Source: Saccoglossus kowalevskii
Lineage: Eukaryota > Hemichordata > Enteropneusta > Harrimaniidae
Assembly (NCBI RefSeq): GCF_000003605.2
Contig: NW_003138322.1
Coordinates: forward strand, 26,550-79,957
DNA length: 53,408 nucleotides
Reading direction: 5' to 3'
This document shows, in pieces, positions 1 through 12,700 of the stretch (position 1 is the first letter of the stretch; each line of letters begins with the position of its first letter). Made by a program: the position numbers and the translations under genes. Under the pieces are notes generated by a model. That model did not search any database, had not been told where the DNA came from, and worked only from the letters and a program-made list of their open reading frames with translations.

Positions 1-366
1 GATTACAATGATATTATATACTACATTACAAAGAAAAGTAGAAAAAGGACAACAGTTAATACAGAGCAGAAACTAAGTATACGTGCATGGAATCGAGCGG
101 ACATGCTCTTATACGAGCATTTCAATCATTCATTGTGGGAAAGAATACAAAATTACCAAGGCGACTTTAAAGAAGATTTGAAGGAATTCCGGGAAATTAA
201 TGAAAATGCTACACGGAAATGTTCACGTAACAAAAAAAACGTCAAAGTAGGTAGCTTTTGTTGGAAATTGTTAAATGATACTCCTAAATTGCGTAATTTC
301 GCAATAGCAAATCAAAATGCAAGAAATTTATCTGAAGAACTAGCACAGAAATGTCAGCTCGTCTGA
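1..366 (+). CDS. Galactose-3-O-sulfotransferase-like, C-terminal part (5' end outside window)
   Basis: Frame 1 is open from the first base to a TGA at 364-366, giving 121 C-terminal residues. It aligns without gaps to the end of the complete gene at 3729-5350: the opening codons DYNDIIYYITKKS and later blocks RAWNRADMLLYEHFNHSLWE and YQGDFKEDL are shared, with scattered substitutions. No stop or frameshift is visible, so it may be an intact gene whose catalytic PAPS-binding part lies upstream of the window. Gal3ST enzymes are Golgi type II membrane sulfotransferases that put sulfate on C3 of galactose in glycolipids or glycans. The family is assigned through its paralogue, because this piece carries no PAPS motif. 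Same strand and 3.4 kb upstream of the paralogue means a direct tandem pair. Confidence 0.8.
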   Translation, partial: DYNDIIYYITKKSRKRTTVNTEQKLSIRAWNRADMLLYEHFNHSLWERIQNYQGDFKEDLKEFREINENATRKCSRNKKNVKVGSFCWKLLNDTPKLRNFAIANQNARNLSEELAQKCQLV

Positions 367-1100
367 GTTTACAAATCTTGTTCAAATATTGAAAGGTAAT
401 ATTAATTACACCCGTTAATTTTGAGTGACATATTGAACAAAACACATATATTCACGCTGTTTAAATTAAAAAGTATATAATATACATTTTCACTGCCACA
501 TATATATCGCGCATGTCACTTTCATTTCATTTCATTTATATGTTTAGATGAACACACCTAGTGTAAACTAAATGTTCGGTTAAATTGCATTCACAACTAG
601 ATGTTACAGTTATTGTAATTTTGCAAATATTCATTAAGTTTCCAATATTATTACATATGTACTGCAGTTTATTTTTATTCGTCCCTGAAATCAAAATCGG
701 TGTTTCCACACCCCATATGCAAATGAGGTCTGAGAGAAAACAAAGTAGTTCCTTCAGGAATACCATTTTTTCGAAACATAGCAGAAATAAACAATGTTTA
801 GAAGTACGATATTTCACCCTTGGGGTACATGAATATACTTGCAAAGTGAAATGAAATTTGAACAACAGTAATGGTACTTTTAGGCAGTTACGTATTTCGT
901 CTAAAACTAATTTGCATATCACCCATGCAATAATGATTTCGGTATTTTCACCTTCAATACGCAAATGAACACGGTATTTCCATTGGCTACCGAACTATTT
1001 TTATTTTGTAAACACATTTTCGTCTGCTATTGTTGTCCGGTTCAAATCGTTCAGCAACATTTCTGGCATATTAGGTGGACATCACATGGAATACAACGAT
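367..1100. other. 3' flank of the first Gal3ST copy, no further gene
   Basis: AT-rich non-coding DNA. Up to about 650 it is still recognisably related to the flank after the second copy (5351 to about 5715): both begin TGAGTTTA after the last codon and both contain TTATTTCATT-like and TTGTAATTTTGCAAAT blocks. The duplicated unit therefore included the 3' UTR. A possible poly(A) signal AATAAA lies at 786-791 but nothing confirms its use. Confidence 0.55.
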
Positions 1101-1109
1101 TGGGAGAAT

Positions 1110-1500
1110 TTAATGTATGTTGACCATCTGAAAACTGAATTTTATAAACCTTGAAGGGCTCTTGGAGGATCCACCCGCTGTAAAATCAGCGATTACTGTG
1201 GAACCGCAACCATGCACCAACATCGAGATACCAGGAGGCTTCTTCTGGCGACGTTGCGGCGTTACCCAGTTCCAGATAAAGATTACCAACGCCAAAAGAG
1301 CGACATTAAAACCGATAACCAAGATTCATTCAATCCACGACCAGCAAGCAACATCACAAACGAAGTTGTAGCGTGCAGCTTAGCGACGACCGCTGTCGAA
1401 GAAAGTCATCCCGCCAGTGGAGTAGCGCAGTTTGCGGCACGTTTGCCAATGCACAATTCTGTGGTGGAACTTTTAACTTCAAACTGTGTATCATAGTCGT
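1110..1500. other. GC-richer patch of unknown origin
   Basis: This stretch is visibly richer in G+C than its surroundings and holds overlapping open frames on both strands of about 70-94 codons (for example 1162-1371 + and 1212-1496 +). None shows a motif I recognise and no convincing splice sites frame it. It may be a decayed transposon or processed-gene fragment. I do not call a gene. Confidence 0.3.
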
Positions 1501-1760
1501 TCAGTTCAAGTTCGGTCGTGGTCCCAACTAAACGTCCGCGAGATATTTATTCGGACAATGACTCAGATTAGACGTCTGATTATTTTATTTTCACACAGAC
1601 AGTGAAACGCGTTCTGCACTGACACGCGTTACTAGGGCGTAACACTATCTTGGAACATATTAATGGACAATGAGGTTCCCCGACCTAAATTCCATCCCGG
1701 TGTGTTGTACGTTCTTTCTTTAATATGAAATAATCAAATATGGAACATATGTAATAATAA

Positions 1761-1833
1761 CAGAACCCCACACCCTCCCCATGGCTTTCGTTGCGTATGG
1801 AAGTTTTTTTCATGGGAAGGGTGTGGGGTTCTG
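1761..1833. repeat. Short inverted repeat (MITE-like hairpin)
   Basis: CAGAACCCCACACCCTCCCC at 1761-1780 pairs with GGGAAGGGTGTGGGGTTCTG at 1814-1833 with one mismatch. The arms are about 23 bp (including CATGG/CATGG edges) and the loop about 26 bp. The arms are much more GC-rich than the AT-rich flanks. It is consistent with a tiny palindromic MITE or a transcribed hairpin. No clear target duplication is visible. Confidence 0.6.
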
Positions 1834-3560
1834 TCATAATATTTAACGATTTTAACTTGACTTTAATATTGTTTATACAATATATGTTAAATATGGTAAT
1901 TAAATTGGGCAATGGTAATTAGTTAAATATAGTTAAATGCTCGAAGTAAATGTTGCACGATCGTAATCCCAACGTCATTGCAATATCATAGAACACAATT
2001 AAATGTTCTGTTAGTCAACTGACACTGATTAACATTTTAAATAAAAGAAGTTCTCTCTCTCTCTTGCTTAAAATTGCTTACGATATTTTAAAGAAATGTG
2101 CAAAGTTTAGTCGTATTCCCTATACAGAATATTTGTTCGGAAGACAAACAGAGACTATAGATAAAATTAAAATAATGCATTTTAAAGCGATTGTTAACTG
2201 TACGATGCCGTAATTGGTATGATCAGAACATATAATTTATAAAATAAAATGTTTGTCATCGCAAAATAAATTACATGCTTATTAAAATATATAAGCAACA
2301 CTAACGGTCGCAATAAAGTAATAAACATGTAGAATACTTGTTTTTACACATATGAGTCCAAGTAAAGAGATTCCATGTCTGTCTGTCTGACAGTGGCATG
2401 AATTAACGTAACATACATTGCAGGCACATTACAACATTACAAACTCAGAAAAGAATGTATATGAAACACAAAGAAATATTTAGTTTATTATTTGATTATT
2501 TAGAACTGTATTCAGACCTGCATTATATGACTTAACGAATTAAACAATTGTTTTTAGTTGAATCAATTTACCAGCTTTTGCGATATTTGGTAATAAATAT
2601 TTCGATAAGTAATACGTATCAGAGAGTGTGAGTTGTTTACGTATATTACGGTTTCTAAGTGGACACATTGTACATATGTTACCATCAGTGCTTGAACACC
2701 AATACACATGTGTACATGACGCCTGCTGGTTCGTGTACATAATTAGCACTAGCTGTGCATTATGCGTATTCACCAGTATGGTAAGTGACATCAGTGACAT
2801 AATGATATACTAACTGAATGTGACATAGGAGAATGGTATTGAGTCAAGATCGTGACAGCAATAACGTTTGATTTCTCGATTTACAATAGGTAAGCGTCGT
2901 CATCCTAATATTTGTATTTCATATTATTTATTTAAGCCATCCACTTTGTATGCATATGTCGATTGATCTATGGAGTTCATGTACTATGTATTACGTTTTG
3001 TATTTTGTTGACCATAAATGACTTTTATTAGATGCTAATTATTTAATGTAAAGGTATCAACATTTAATGTATTTACTTTAACCTTTGACTCATCAACTAT
3101 TTCAATATGACTTCGGTGAAATAAAAAGTAATATTTCAACAAACGTTTGCATAACACTGTATTGTTAACTTCGCCCGCGAGGTCGATTTAGTACAGGGAT
3201 AGTGCCGTACGGTTCGCAACAGCGTATTAAAGTAAACAGTTTTTTTTTCAATACCAAATATATCATTATGATAACGGTCCCAGTGTAGTGCGGTACTAAT
3301 TTTGGGGCAATTCTGATCACCCCTCCATGTCTGTTTTGTATTTCGATCTTTGTATGTTTTACAATTTACGTCTGGATTTGCCAAATTCAGTCTTTTATCA
3401 AATATTATGTTGATAAACCATACTACATTGACGGATGTGACGTACATATTATATTATCATTATAAACTATTGTTATGTCACGGATTTATGTAAGTTTTTT
3501 TTTGTATGATGCGGTTTACTAATCATTTGTCGGTTATCCTTTCGGTTATGTACCTATATG
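1834..3560. other. Intergenic, no recognised gene
   Basis: AT-rich DNA with a short CT tract near 2052-2064 and a (TGTC)n run near 2375-2388. Small open frames on both strands (for example 2540-2800 and 3136-3447) show no family motif and look like chance frames in AT-rich DNA. Confidence 0.4.
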
Positions 3561-3582
3561 TTCTATTTCTCTTACGTCTGCT

Positions 3583-3589
3583 ATATAAA
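3583..3589 (+). promoter_or_regulatory. Candidate TATA box of the Gal3ST-like gene
   Basis: TATATAA lies about 140 bp upstream of the start codon at 3729, on the coding strand and in a region without other features. In such AT-rich DNA the motif can arise by chance, so this is only a plausible core promoter. Confidence 0.25.
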
Positions 3590-3728
3590 TCTTATATAGT
3601 CTGTACTAGGATCACGGGATTTAATGCAGTGCCACATATTGTGATTAAATTTACTATAATTCGCTTGCCTCTTGATTTACGCATGCGTTTGTCTGATTGA
3701 ACCAAACAGTGAGTTTTTTCTGTTGAAA

Positions 3729-5350
3729 ATGACACGCCGATATCGTTTTCTCTCTGTTGTCTTGTTCTTATATTTTTTATTTGTTTGTGAATTGATGTGG
3801 ATTTATCGATCGGGTACACATTCACAGCGTTTTCATGTTCCTGTAGTTAGTGATTTTCTGGGTAAAAACCTGACGTTCAGAAAACAGCTGTCCCAAAATG
3901 TAAGTACATGTTATAAAATAACTACCATATAAATCTCACTACTATGTAAATAGCAAAATCGATCAGTGTGCAACAATCTTCTATCTCTGTCATGTTGTAT
4001 TTTAGATAAGTAAAATATTAACAATGCTATGATACATGTATCCCATCAAACACACATCGACAAAAACTACACTTAACATACTACTTTCACACCGGCTATT
4101 CCACAAAATAACAACACTTATATTCGAAGTATGCAATATTTGTTCATGCATTGTAAGTGACATATCACTCAATAGCATACATACAACGAAGTATATTACT
4201 TTATATTCAGTATGGTAATTGATCATTCAGGTCATATAACGAAACATGCGATTAAAGTGCATTTAATTTAGAAATAACATAAAATGTGTTCATTACATGC
4301 CTTAGATGTAACTATTTAGTACAATGTACGCCAAACACGTCTCCATATATAACATTCTAATTCATATTTCAATTCAAATTGTAGAGTGAAAACGCAAAGA
4401 TGAATTTCTATGGTGATACCGAGAACAATTCCACCACTCAATGTAAACCAGTGTCCCGATTCATTTTCATAAAGACTATGAAAACAGGAGGTAGTACGAC
4501 AGCAAATATGTTAGTTAGATACGGAATAAAATACCAACTATATACTTCACGCTACAATATAGGACATTACACTTGCACTAATCTCACCGGAATAGACTTT
4601 ATGGCAATGCATTTGCGCTATAATAGAACTTGGATGGATGGTATAATACCAGATGCTAAATATTTAACTATTCTTAGATCACCATATAGCCAACTGCCGT
4701 CAGCCTTTTACTTCTTCAATTTTGCCCGTCCTTTGCTCAACTACACTGATCCATTCCGTCAATACATTGAAAACACCGACAATTACACCCATTTTACGGA
4801 TAAACACCACCAACACAGAAATGGACAGATGTGGTTTTTAAATTCAAGGTTCGACGAAGGTGAACAAGACAATGAAACGAGTATAAAGCTCGCAATCCAA
4901 CGAATAGACAAAGAAATTGATTTTGCAATAATTTTGGAGCATTATGATGAATCTTTAGTCGTGTTAAAACAAATGATGTGCTGGGATTACAATGATATTA
5001 TATACTACATTACAAAGAAAAGTAGTGAAAGGAACCCCGTTACTACAGCTATGAAGAAAAATATACGTGCATGGAATCGAGCGGACATGCTTTTATACGA
5101 GCATTTCAATCATTCATTGTGGGAAAGAATAAGTAATTACCAAGGTGACTTTAAAGAAGATTTGAGGCGATTTCGGGAAATTAATAAAAATGCTACACGA
5201 CCATGTTTACGTGACAAAAATTACGTCATAAAAGACAGCTTTTGTTGGAGATTGTTGAGTGATACGCCTAAATTGCGACACTTTGCAATAGTCAATCAAA
5301 AATCAAGAAATTTAACTGAAGAACTGAAACAGAAATGCCAGCTCCTATGA
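3729..5350 (+). CDS. Galactose-3-O-sulfotransferase-like, complete two-exon gene
   Basis: Exon 1 is 3729-3899 and exon 2 is 4385-5350. The donor GTAAGT at 3900 and the acceptor GTAG ending at 4384 join in phase 0, giving 378 aa, close to the roughly 400-aa family size. ATG 3729 is the first ATG in its open frame. Residues about 7-27 are strongly hydrophobic after MTRRYR, a signal anchor for a type II Golgi protein. The 5' PAPS loop is KTMKTGGST (residues 87-95), the 3' phosphate motif is LRSP (about 154-157) followed by a serine-containing helix, and HLRYN between them matches the HMRFN-like block of Gal3ST enzymes. Several N-glycosylation sequons are visible. Expected activity is sulfate transfer from PAPS to C3 of galactose; the acceptor (galactosylceramide or glycan) cannot be read from sequence. 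It is the tandem partner of the gene ending at 366. Confidence 0.85.
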
Positions 5351-6480
5351 GTTTAAAGATTTTATTTATATATTTAATAGCCTTATTTATCTGCAGAGTT
5401 TATATTGACCATAACAAATATATTTGAACTGTATTTGTTTTCACTGACAAACGTATATCACGAATGACATTTTTATTTCATTATTATGTTTGGATGAAAA
5501 CATCCTGTTTAATCTAACTGTTGCTTCAAATTGTATTATATATCACAATGTTTCATTATTTGAAACCAATCATCAAATTAATTAACGATTCAAAATGACC
5601 TAGTTTGCTATTGTACATCAATTACAATATGTAGGCCATTGTAATATTTCATCAATAAATGCAGCAAATATAATTGTAATTTTGCAAATGTTCGTTAAGA
5701 TTCAAATAATATTTAACAATCTTTCGCGATTTTTAGAATGACTAACGTATATTTTTGCCTGTTTATTTATAATATTATTTACGTTTTGAATAATTATTTA
5801 AAAATTCATCAATAAATAGTTGTAGGCAACTTTACCTCGACTTTATTCATGTTTATATAAAATATGCTAATTAAAAAGTAATTAGTACGATAATAAACGG
5901 CCATTTATGACATATTTATTCACTTTTTCTAACTTTTTAATTATAGATCTCGATAATATAACAACATAGGTCACATTGCCATGTAAATTTGCTAATTTTG
6001 CAACCACTTTTCACTACTTTGTAAGCAGTTCGTTTATCACTTTACGCTTTCATAGTGGTATAATCTGCTAATATAACAAGCTTTTCCAACACATTTGCTC
6101 ATTTTGTTTATATATATATAATTGCGTGGTCGATATTACAATGACTTGGGTAAAATTTATTAGCAAACCCACCCATCGTGCTTTTCCTATCTTTTTAGGC
6201 TGTTTTAGAACATGTTACGGTCAGCTCATAAGGCACTATCCTAATATACGAGACTTTCACTTGCATTTTATTCACTTTTCGCACTTTGTAATTTCACAGT
6301 TAGATATGGCAACAACTTAGTTCAAACATACACGCAAATCTACCAACTTTGCACTCACTTTGCACGCCATTTTAATAGCTTACATTCATTATAGCCGACC
6401 GCAAGAGGTAGTTGTGCATTGAAAATACGTGCAAATTATAAAAACAAAATTAGCAACTTAAAATATCAAAATAACCAGCA
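5351..6480. other. 3' flank and intergenic, no gene seen
   Basis: AT-rich DNA. The first 360 bases correspond to the flank after the first Gal3ST copy. AATAAA at 5654-5659 is a candidate poly(A) signal about 300 bp after the stop. The frame 6126-6320 (+) shows no known motif. Confidence 0.4.
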
Positions 6481-6489
6481 CGACTTTCT

Positions 6490-7670
6490 ACTATAAAAGT
6501 GTTACATTACAATAATAATCAAAATTACTTATAGATAGTGATAGTGATGGAAAAGCCGAAAACTAATAATGCAAATCAGAAAATTAATATGAACAGATTT
6601 TAATGGAAAACTAATGAGGTCTGCGCAATGTAACAGATCATCTATGTACCAAGTTTTATTGAAATGTGATTGGAACCAAAAAAAATTATAAATTATTATG
6701 CTAATTAGGGAATTAATATAAACAGATTTTAACCCCAAACTAATCACGTTTGTCCTAGAGCATCTTTGCACTGAGTTTCATTGAAATGGAATAATTAGTA
6801 CTTTAGATATCAGTGTGATAGCTTAAAAGTGGTTAATTATGTAAATTAGTAATTAATATGTACAGATTTTAACCCACAATTGTCTATTGTCCTACAGCAT
6901 CCATGTACAAAGTTTCATTGAAATGTGATGATTAGTACTTGAAAAATCAGTGTGAAAGCTGAAAATTAATTAGTTATGCAAATTAGGTAATTAATATACA
7001 CAATTATTTACCCTAAAACTAATCAGGTCTCTTGATAGTCCTAAAGGATCTATGTACCAAGTTTCATTGCAATGTGATAATTAGTACTTGAGATATCTGT
7101 GGAAAAGCTGAAAATTATGCAAATTAGGTAATTAATACGCACAAATATTTATCCCAAAACAATCAATCTCTGCATAGTCCTTGAGGATCTATGTATCAAG
7201 TTTCATTGAAATGTAATGCTTACTACTTGAAACATCAAAGGCTGAAAATTAATTAATCATGCAAATTAGGTAATTAATATGCACTGACATTACCTTAAAA
7301 ACTATCAGGTCTGTGCAGTGTCCTATGACATCTATGTACCAAGTTTCATTGAAATGTGATGATTAGTACTTGAGATATCAGTGGAAAAACCAAAAATTGA
7401 CTAATCATTATGCAAATTAGGTAATTAGTAATTAGGTAATTTTTACCAAAAACTAATCAAAACCAAGCATTAGTTCAGAGCATCCATGTACCAAGTTTCA
7501 TGAAAATCCAATAAGTGATTCTTTAGATATCAATGGAACAGCTAAAAATTAGGTAATTACTATGCATGAAATTTTACCAAAACCTAATCAAATATGCGCA
7601 TTAGCCCAGAGCATATATGCACCAAGTTTGATCAAAAACTGATGTATGGTTCTTGAGATATCAGTGGAAC
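6490..7670 (+). repeat. Degenerate tandem array, about 8 units of roughly 125-155 bp
   Basis: A unit recurs about eight times, recognisable by ACCAAGTTTCATTGAAATG, then TTAGTACTTGAGATATCAGTG, then ATGCAAATTAGGTAATTAAT and a CCAAAACTAATCA-type block. Anchor copies fall near 6650, 6770, 6905, 7052, 7194, 7336, 7490 and 7620. Divergence between units is high, and units differ in length, so the array is old. It leads directly into the (CA)n tract and the terminal hairpin at 7759-7790, so array, microsatellite and hairpin look like one mobile or satellite-type unit. Confidence 0.8.
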
Positions 7671-7746
7671 AGACGGACACACATACACACACACACACAC
7701 ACACCCACACACACACACACACACATACACACACACATACAGACAC
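7671..7746. repeat. (CA)n microsatellite
   Basis: ACACAC repeats with a few CCCAC and CATAC interruptions, directly after CAGACGGACAC at the end of the tandem array. Confidence 0.95.
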
Positions 7747-7758
7747 ACTAACCGCAAA

Positions 7759-7790
7759 GACTCCCATTTTGTACTTCGCACATGGGAGTC
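7759..7790. repeat. Hairpin at the end of the tandem array
   Basis: GACTCCCAT at 7759-7767 is the exact reverse complement of ATGGGAGTC at 7782-7790, with a 14-base loop. Its position directly after the (CA)n tract suggests a terminal structure of the repeat element. Confidence 0.7.
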
Positions 7791-9610
7791 AAAAATACAA
7801 CAAAATGCTTCATGTATTTACCATGTTTGTTTCGGAACCAACAAAAGTATTTTCCCAGCTTGTTTGCTCAAGTAGTCTCCCATGCAATTATTAGCCACGC
7901 CCGATTCATCTTAACTTTTGTGACAGGTCCATCACATGACCACTTGACTACTGAGATCATTTGAATTGTATTCGAACTGGCGGCCATTTAATGTCGTAAA
8001 TGGCCGTTTACTATTGTACTGACTTTCGAAGCATGGATAGTTCAACTTACAAAAGACACACGTGCAAACGAATGCACTTTCGAAACACTTCCAAACATTA
8101 AATGCCCGCCACTCCTTCAATTCACATGTCATCTCCGTTTTCGCTAATCCTGAGTAGAAACTTAGCAACGGCTGTGCAAGGCATCCAATAGGACTGTAAA
8201 TTATGTTTCATAATGGGCAAGAGGTCTTTTTGACAATTTTAATGTGAATAGCTCTTTTCTCGAACATCAGCAATGATAGGTCTATTTCACCATAATTTTG
8301 AACTAGTGAATATATTCAAAGTTTATCGGGGAAACAATCCCAACATTATTACTTTATACGCACTGTCTGGTATTACCGGTAATTTATAAAATCACATATA
8401 ACGCATATATAAAAAAAAATACCAAAATATACATGCAACTTTAAACTGCACGAAAAAGCTACAAATTATAGCGACTAGATGAACATGGCCAAGTCGAATC
8501 TTTGGTGTCACAAAAAAAATGTGGAATACTATTCTGTACACATATGAGATAAAGTGTATCACGGTCAGAGCGACCTACCCAGACGGTCAGAATTTAGAGT
8601 TCATTTTTTCCTACGTTTTAACAATGTTTCACTTTAACGGGAAACAAAACATAGATTAAGGCAACCGAGGAGGGCCACGTCTATGTGTTTTCATTATTTG
8701 TTATTAACTTTTAAAATAAAAATGCATTTTTCATTTGTAATATCGATTTAGAATTACATTCCGCTCTACAATTCATATGTATTTATATATTTCCAAATTT
8801 GTTTTTGGTTTGTAATTCCAGTTTGCTTTTCAAAACGAATTTGAATATCACTTTTCTTTCAGAATATTTAATTTAAGTTTACAATCGCGTTACCAGACAA
8901 AATAAGGATCGGTATTAAAATAAAGCTGATGAGAGAATTCCCTCCACATCACCAATCATTGGCCACTTTATTGTCTACAATAAATGGTTCTGATATGCTC
9001 AATTAAACAAAACAAACAACTTTTAATACACCATTTGGAAGATTATTTTGGCATATCTACACTGTCGGAAGAATATCGGTATAGACAAGACCATATGATT
9101 GAATGTTTGAATGGGTGCACACTCCATAGTCGTTGATATACTTGTATAAACTTGTGACATGTGTAGACAAAATACTAGAAATGCAACATCAACAAAAACC
9201 ACTAATACTGCATGAAGTGTCTGGCTGGTCATGGTGAAAAAATTGAAAATGATCACAGTCTGTCGAAATGATCGTCACAATAAGTCAATTCCATTTTCAT
9301 TGGAGAATACAGTATTCCCTCCGTATTCAAAATGCGGTATTTGAGCAGCAACACTCTAGATTCGAACAAAGAACTGTGAGCTGTAAAAATGCATATTCAC
9401 ATTGGCCTCAAATTATCATCAAAATGTTACTGACATACACCTACTGATACTCTTATCAGTCACATGAAGGTTTTTGAATTTTCGCGCCGAATACTTCGTC
9501 TCCAAAACTGGCCCGCTAATTCCCGTTAACATGTAAATATGGGTGGAGTAACTGACAGAAAACTGAGTTAATAATGCTATAGCAAGTTATTTGTTGTCTA
9601 ATAAACAGTT
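7791..9610. other. Intergenic, one short palindrome, no gene
   Basis: AT-rich DNA. A perfect 10-bp inverted repeat (CGGCCATTTA at 7981-7990 and TAAATGGCCG at 7997-8006) is the only structured site noticed. Small frames at 7932-8168 (-) and 9023-9256 (-) show no recognisable domain. Confidence 0.4.
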
Positions 9611-9615
9611 AAATA

Positions 9616-9785
9616 CTGTGAAATACTTTATTTCAGCTGGAATTAATTTTTGCTGATTTTTGACGAGTTGAATGTAAATATAGGAAAAAATATATATTCG
9701 CTGGATTTTATTTTTACTGCTGAATCATTTTTTTTCAGCGAAAATAGAGAAAATTAATTCCATTCGAAAATAAAGTATTTTACAG
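9616..9785. mobile_element. MITE, about 170 bp with roughly 35-bp terminal inverted repeats
   Basis: The left end CTGTGAAATACTTTATTTCA (9616-9635) runs on through GGAATTAATTTT. The right end is its reverse complement: AAAATTAATTCC near 9750-9761, then AAAATAAAGTATTTTACAG ending at 9785. Inside, TTCGCTGG and CAGCGAAAA form a second, inner inverted pair. There is no coding capacity, as expected of a non-autonomous element. I could not define a target duplication with confidence. Confidence 0.75.
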
Positions 9786-12700
9786 AATCAATGTTAGTGT
9801 CAAAGTAATCTCACTTCCGATGTTGTGGTATATAGGTGATAATACCATAACCAGGGAAATCAAATACACACACACGCGACACTGTATTCTATACGTAATA
9901 ACACTCATTGTCGCATTCAGTTATTAGTAAATCTGTGGTTTACTGATACTTTAAAGTCACAGATCCTTTTAAATACTGTGTCTGAATATTCAGGTGATCT
10001 TCATATATTCCTGTAGTGGGCTAAACATCGTTTACTTGGAATTACTGAGTAACTCTATGGGGAAAATGGACGTCAATACGTCAACCTAATTACCTATTAC
10101 CTATATGCAAGCAAATTTAATAATCACAAATACAGATCGCTCACGTTTTTATCCATATTCTAATTCGAGATTGAAACACACGCTGCTGGGATCAACTCGT
10201 CATAATTGTTTTTACTATACAGAAGACTATATTGTAATACAAATTTAGTTAGTACCAAAGGAACTAAACCAGTAATCCGATTAAAATATTCAGTTCATAT
10301 TTAGCTGACAGGTAGTCTGTATCGCTTCGGTCATTACTCCGCTCAATCACACCAATCTTTGAGTGAAAGCACTACTAAAACTGATGTAGAATTGTGCACA
10401 GTTCTACGTAGTTACCCTGCTCATGGTCATGGTCTTTCTTGGTTTTCTAATGCTTTAATGCACGCGATATGTTTTCACTATGTGCAATGAATTTTCAGAC
10501 AGTAAGAAAAGTGTTATCATATTTTTAGACAAGCGTGCCGTAATATTAATAAGTTAATAATTAGATGAAAACGAAATTATTAACATGTGAGAAATGATAA
10601 TCACCACAGTATTAATCTGTACAATTTTTAACTACATCAACTACTGTCTATTGGAACAGCTGTTCTCACGGGTAGATAATTATTATTTCACAGTTGTCCT
10701 GCCACCACCATTTGACGTATATTTTTAAGCGTGTAAAATACAATGGTTATGCAAATTCGATTACGTGCAGTGAGCGACAATAATTGCGATGTAATCTGGT
10801 GTTAAAACATCGAATAGTCAAGATAGGTAATTATAATATATATAAAAAACTGATAAAGCAGCTAATTAGCTTATATATGGCTAACTTTTATTGCGCCTTT
10901 GAAAATGTAATCGCGATTCCCACTACGGATAAACATACATCGATGCCTTTAAGGAGAATTTTTTTTATATCGAAATGAAAGTACATTTGAAGCACTGTGT
11001 AAAAACACATATTCGCAGATTATAATGTTCTTTTCTAATTTAAATATATTGCTGTGGTTTATCCATGATGTTGCCATGATGTGCAAGCATAATCACATGA
11101 TAATCCAAATAATACTGTGTGTATATTCTACTGATAGAAATAAACCACAATATTATTATCTGAATAATCAGTTATATCAGGTACAGATATCATCTCAATT
11201 CCTGGTTTCCGAAAAAAAAGGTTTTATTTTTCCACTTAAACATTTTATTTTTGTCTGATAAAATTAATTCTGCGATATGAAAAGTAGTTAGTGTTTTATC
11301 ACCATTATGTTACTAAACGATTTTGAATATAATTTGAACAGAAGGGTTAATACAATGGTTATTATTCACAAAACGATATGTATCATATCTACATATTTGG
11401 TTGTAGCTCCCTAACATATAGAGGGCGCTAGTAGTGTTGTTATCATGTACAGAAGTCATCATGGCGCAAATAATTGGTTCGAGGTGGTTTATTAGATATG
11501 ATTGATTTAGTCCTAATTAAAATATATTGTTAACACACGTATCTTAAATAAAAAACAGCTGTCAACAAATCTGGCATATCTTTTGATTATATTAATGTCT
11601 TGTTCTCTCATAATAAAATGTCAACTTATTTTCAAAAAGTAGTGTAATTATTGCAAAACATCCAGTTTCAGATTGAAGCAAGTGCATCAATTGTATATAG
11701 TTTAAGTCATTTCTTACAGACTGTATTCGCTCTATCATATCATGTATTATTTGTGTATTTATGATATATAATATGGAGACATGTAGCTTCGATTTCTAAA
11801 TCCCGTGCCCAAAAAGAGATTTCGAAACGGAAAACGGAAATTGAAAAACAGACCGACCTATCAAGTTGGTTAAATATTACAAAAACAAAGGAGATTCGTT
11901 TTCTCAACCCAACTCTACTACATCCAGTCTTATTTATTTTATTTAATATTTGGTCTGAAAATGTTAATTCAATTGTAATATTTAAAATTGGGGCTATTGA
12001 AATGGAATGGCCAGGGTCTCAGTGAGTCTTTTCCCCCACGTTTTTTGACCTTTATTCCCCGAGATCGAGGACAACATAAAACAAAATAAGGATCATAAAA
12101 GTTCATAGATCATTGGGAATGATTTTTAATGAATTAAAGTACCGTGAAGACAAGGATTTTGGGCTATATATTGCGCTGTTGACAGAAAATGCATGCTAAA
12201 ACTCAGCTTGTGAAACCCCGACTACAGGTCAAATTATTGGATTTGAACTTGTGTCGGTTTTTCAATTAACTGATAGCACATGTGAACATGTGAGAGATGG
12301 GAACATGTGGCAAAGTTGGATACAGGATGTAAACTGAAAAGATGATAATGTTACTGCAGTCCGGGCTTGTCAGTTTGTGGTGGACAAGTGGAAATTTGAT
12401 AGTCAGCGTTAGTATGAAAGTGCCATAAAAGGCCAAGGAAAGGAGGTATTCATTTATCACTGTTGTTTACATGTGACGCAGGATTAAACAATCCATATGC
12501 AAAATGTGTTGGTCTGTCTTCATAAAAGATAATATTAACCACTGTCATAAGTTGTCTATTTCTTTACGGCTGTATGTGTTCGTTATTGCAAACTAGTATA
12601 CAAATCCTGCCTAACATTGCCATAGAATGTTATTGCCATTATCCTAGAATATAGTATCCTTATAATTAAATCATGTGATTTGTACTTTACTGTAGTTTGA

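Noticed and set aside
536-964. Minus-strand 142-codon frame
   Set aside because: Low-complexity AT-type composition, lies in the 3' flank of the Gal3ST copy, and shows no motif, splice context or conservation with the matching flank of the second copy.
7646-7894. Plus-strand frame rich in Thr-His
   Set aside because: Translation of the (CA)n microsatellite.
11415-11430. GAGGGCGCTA as a CTCF-like site (also near 48832)
   Set aside because: Only a partial core match and possibly part of a shared repeat; there is no further support.
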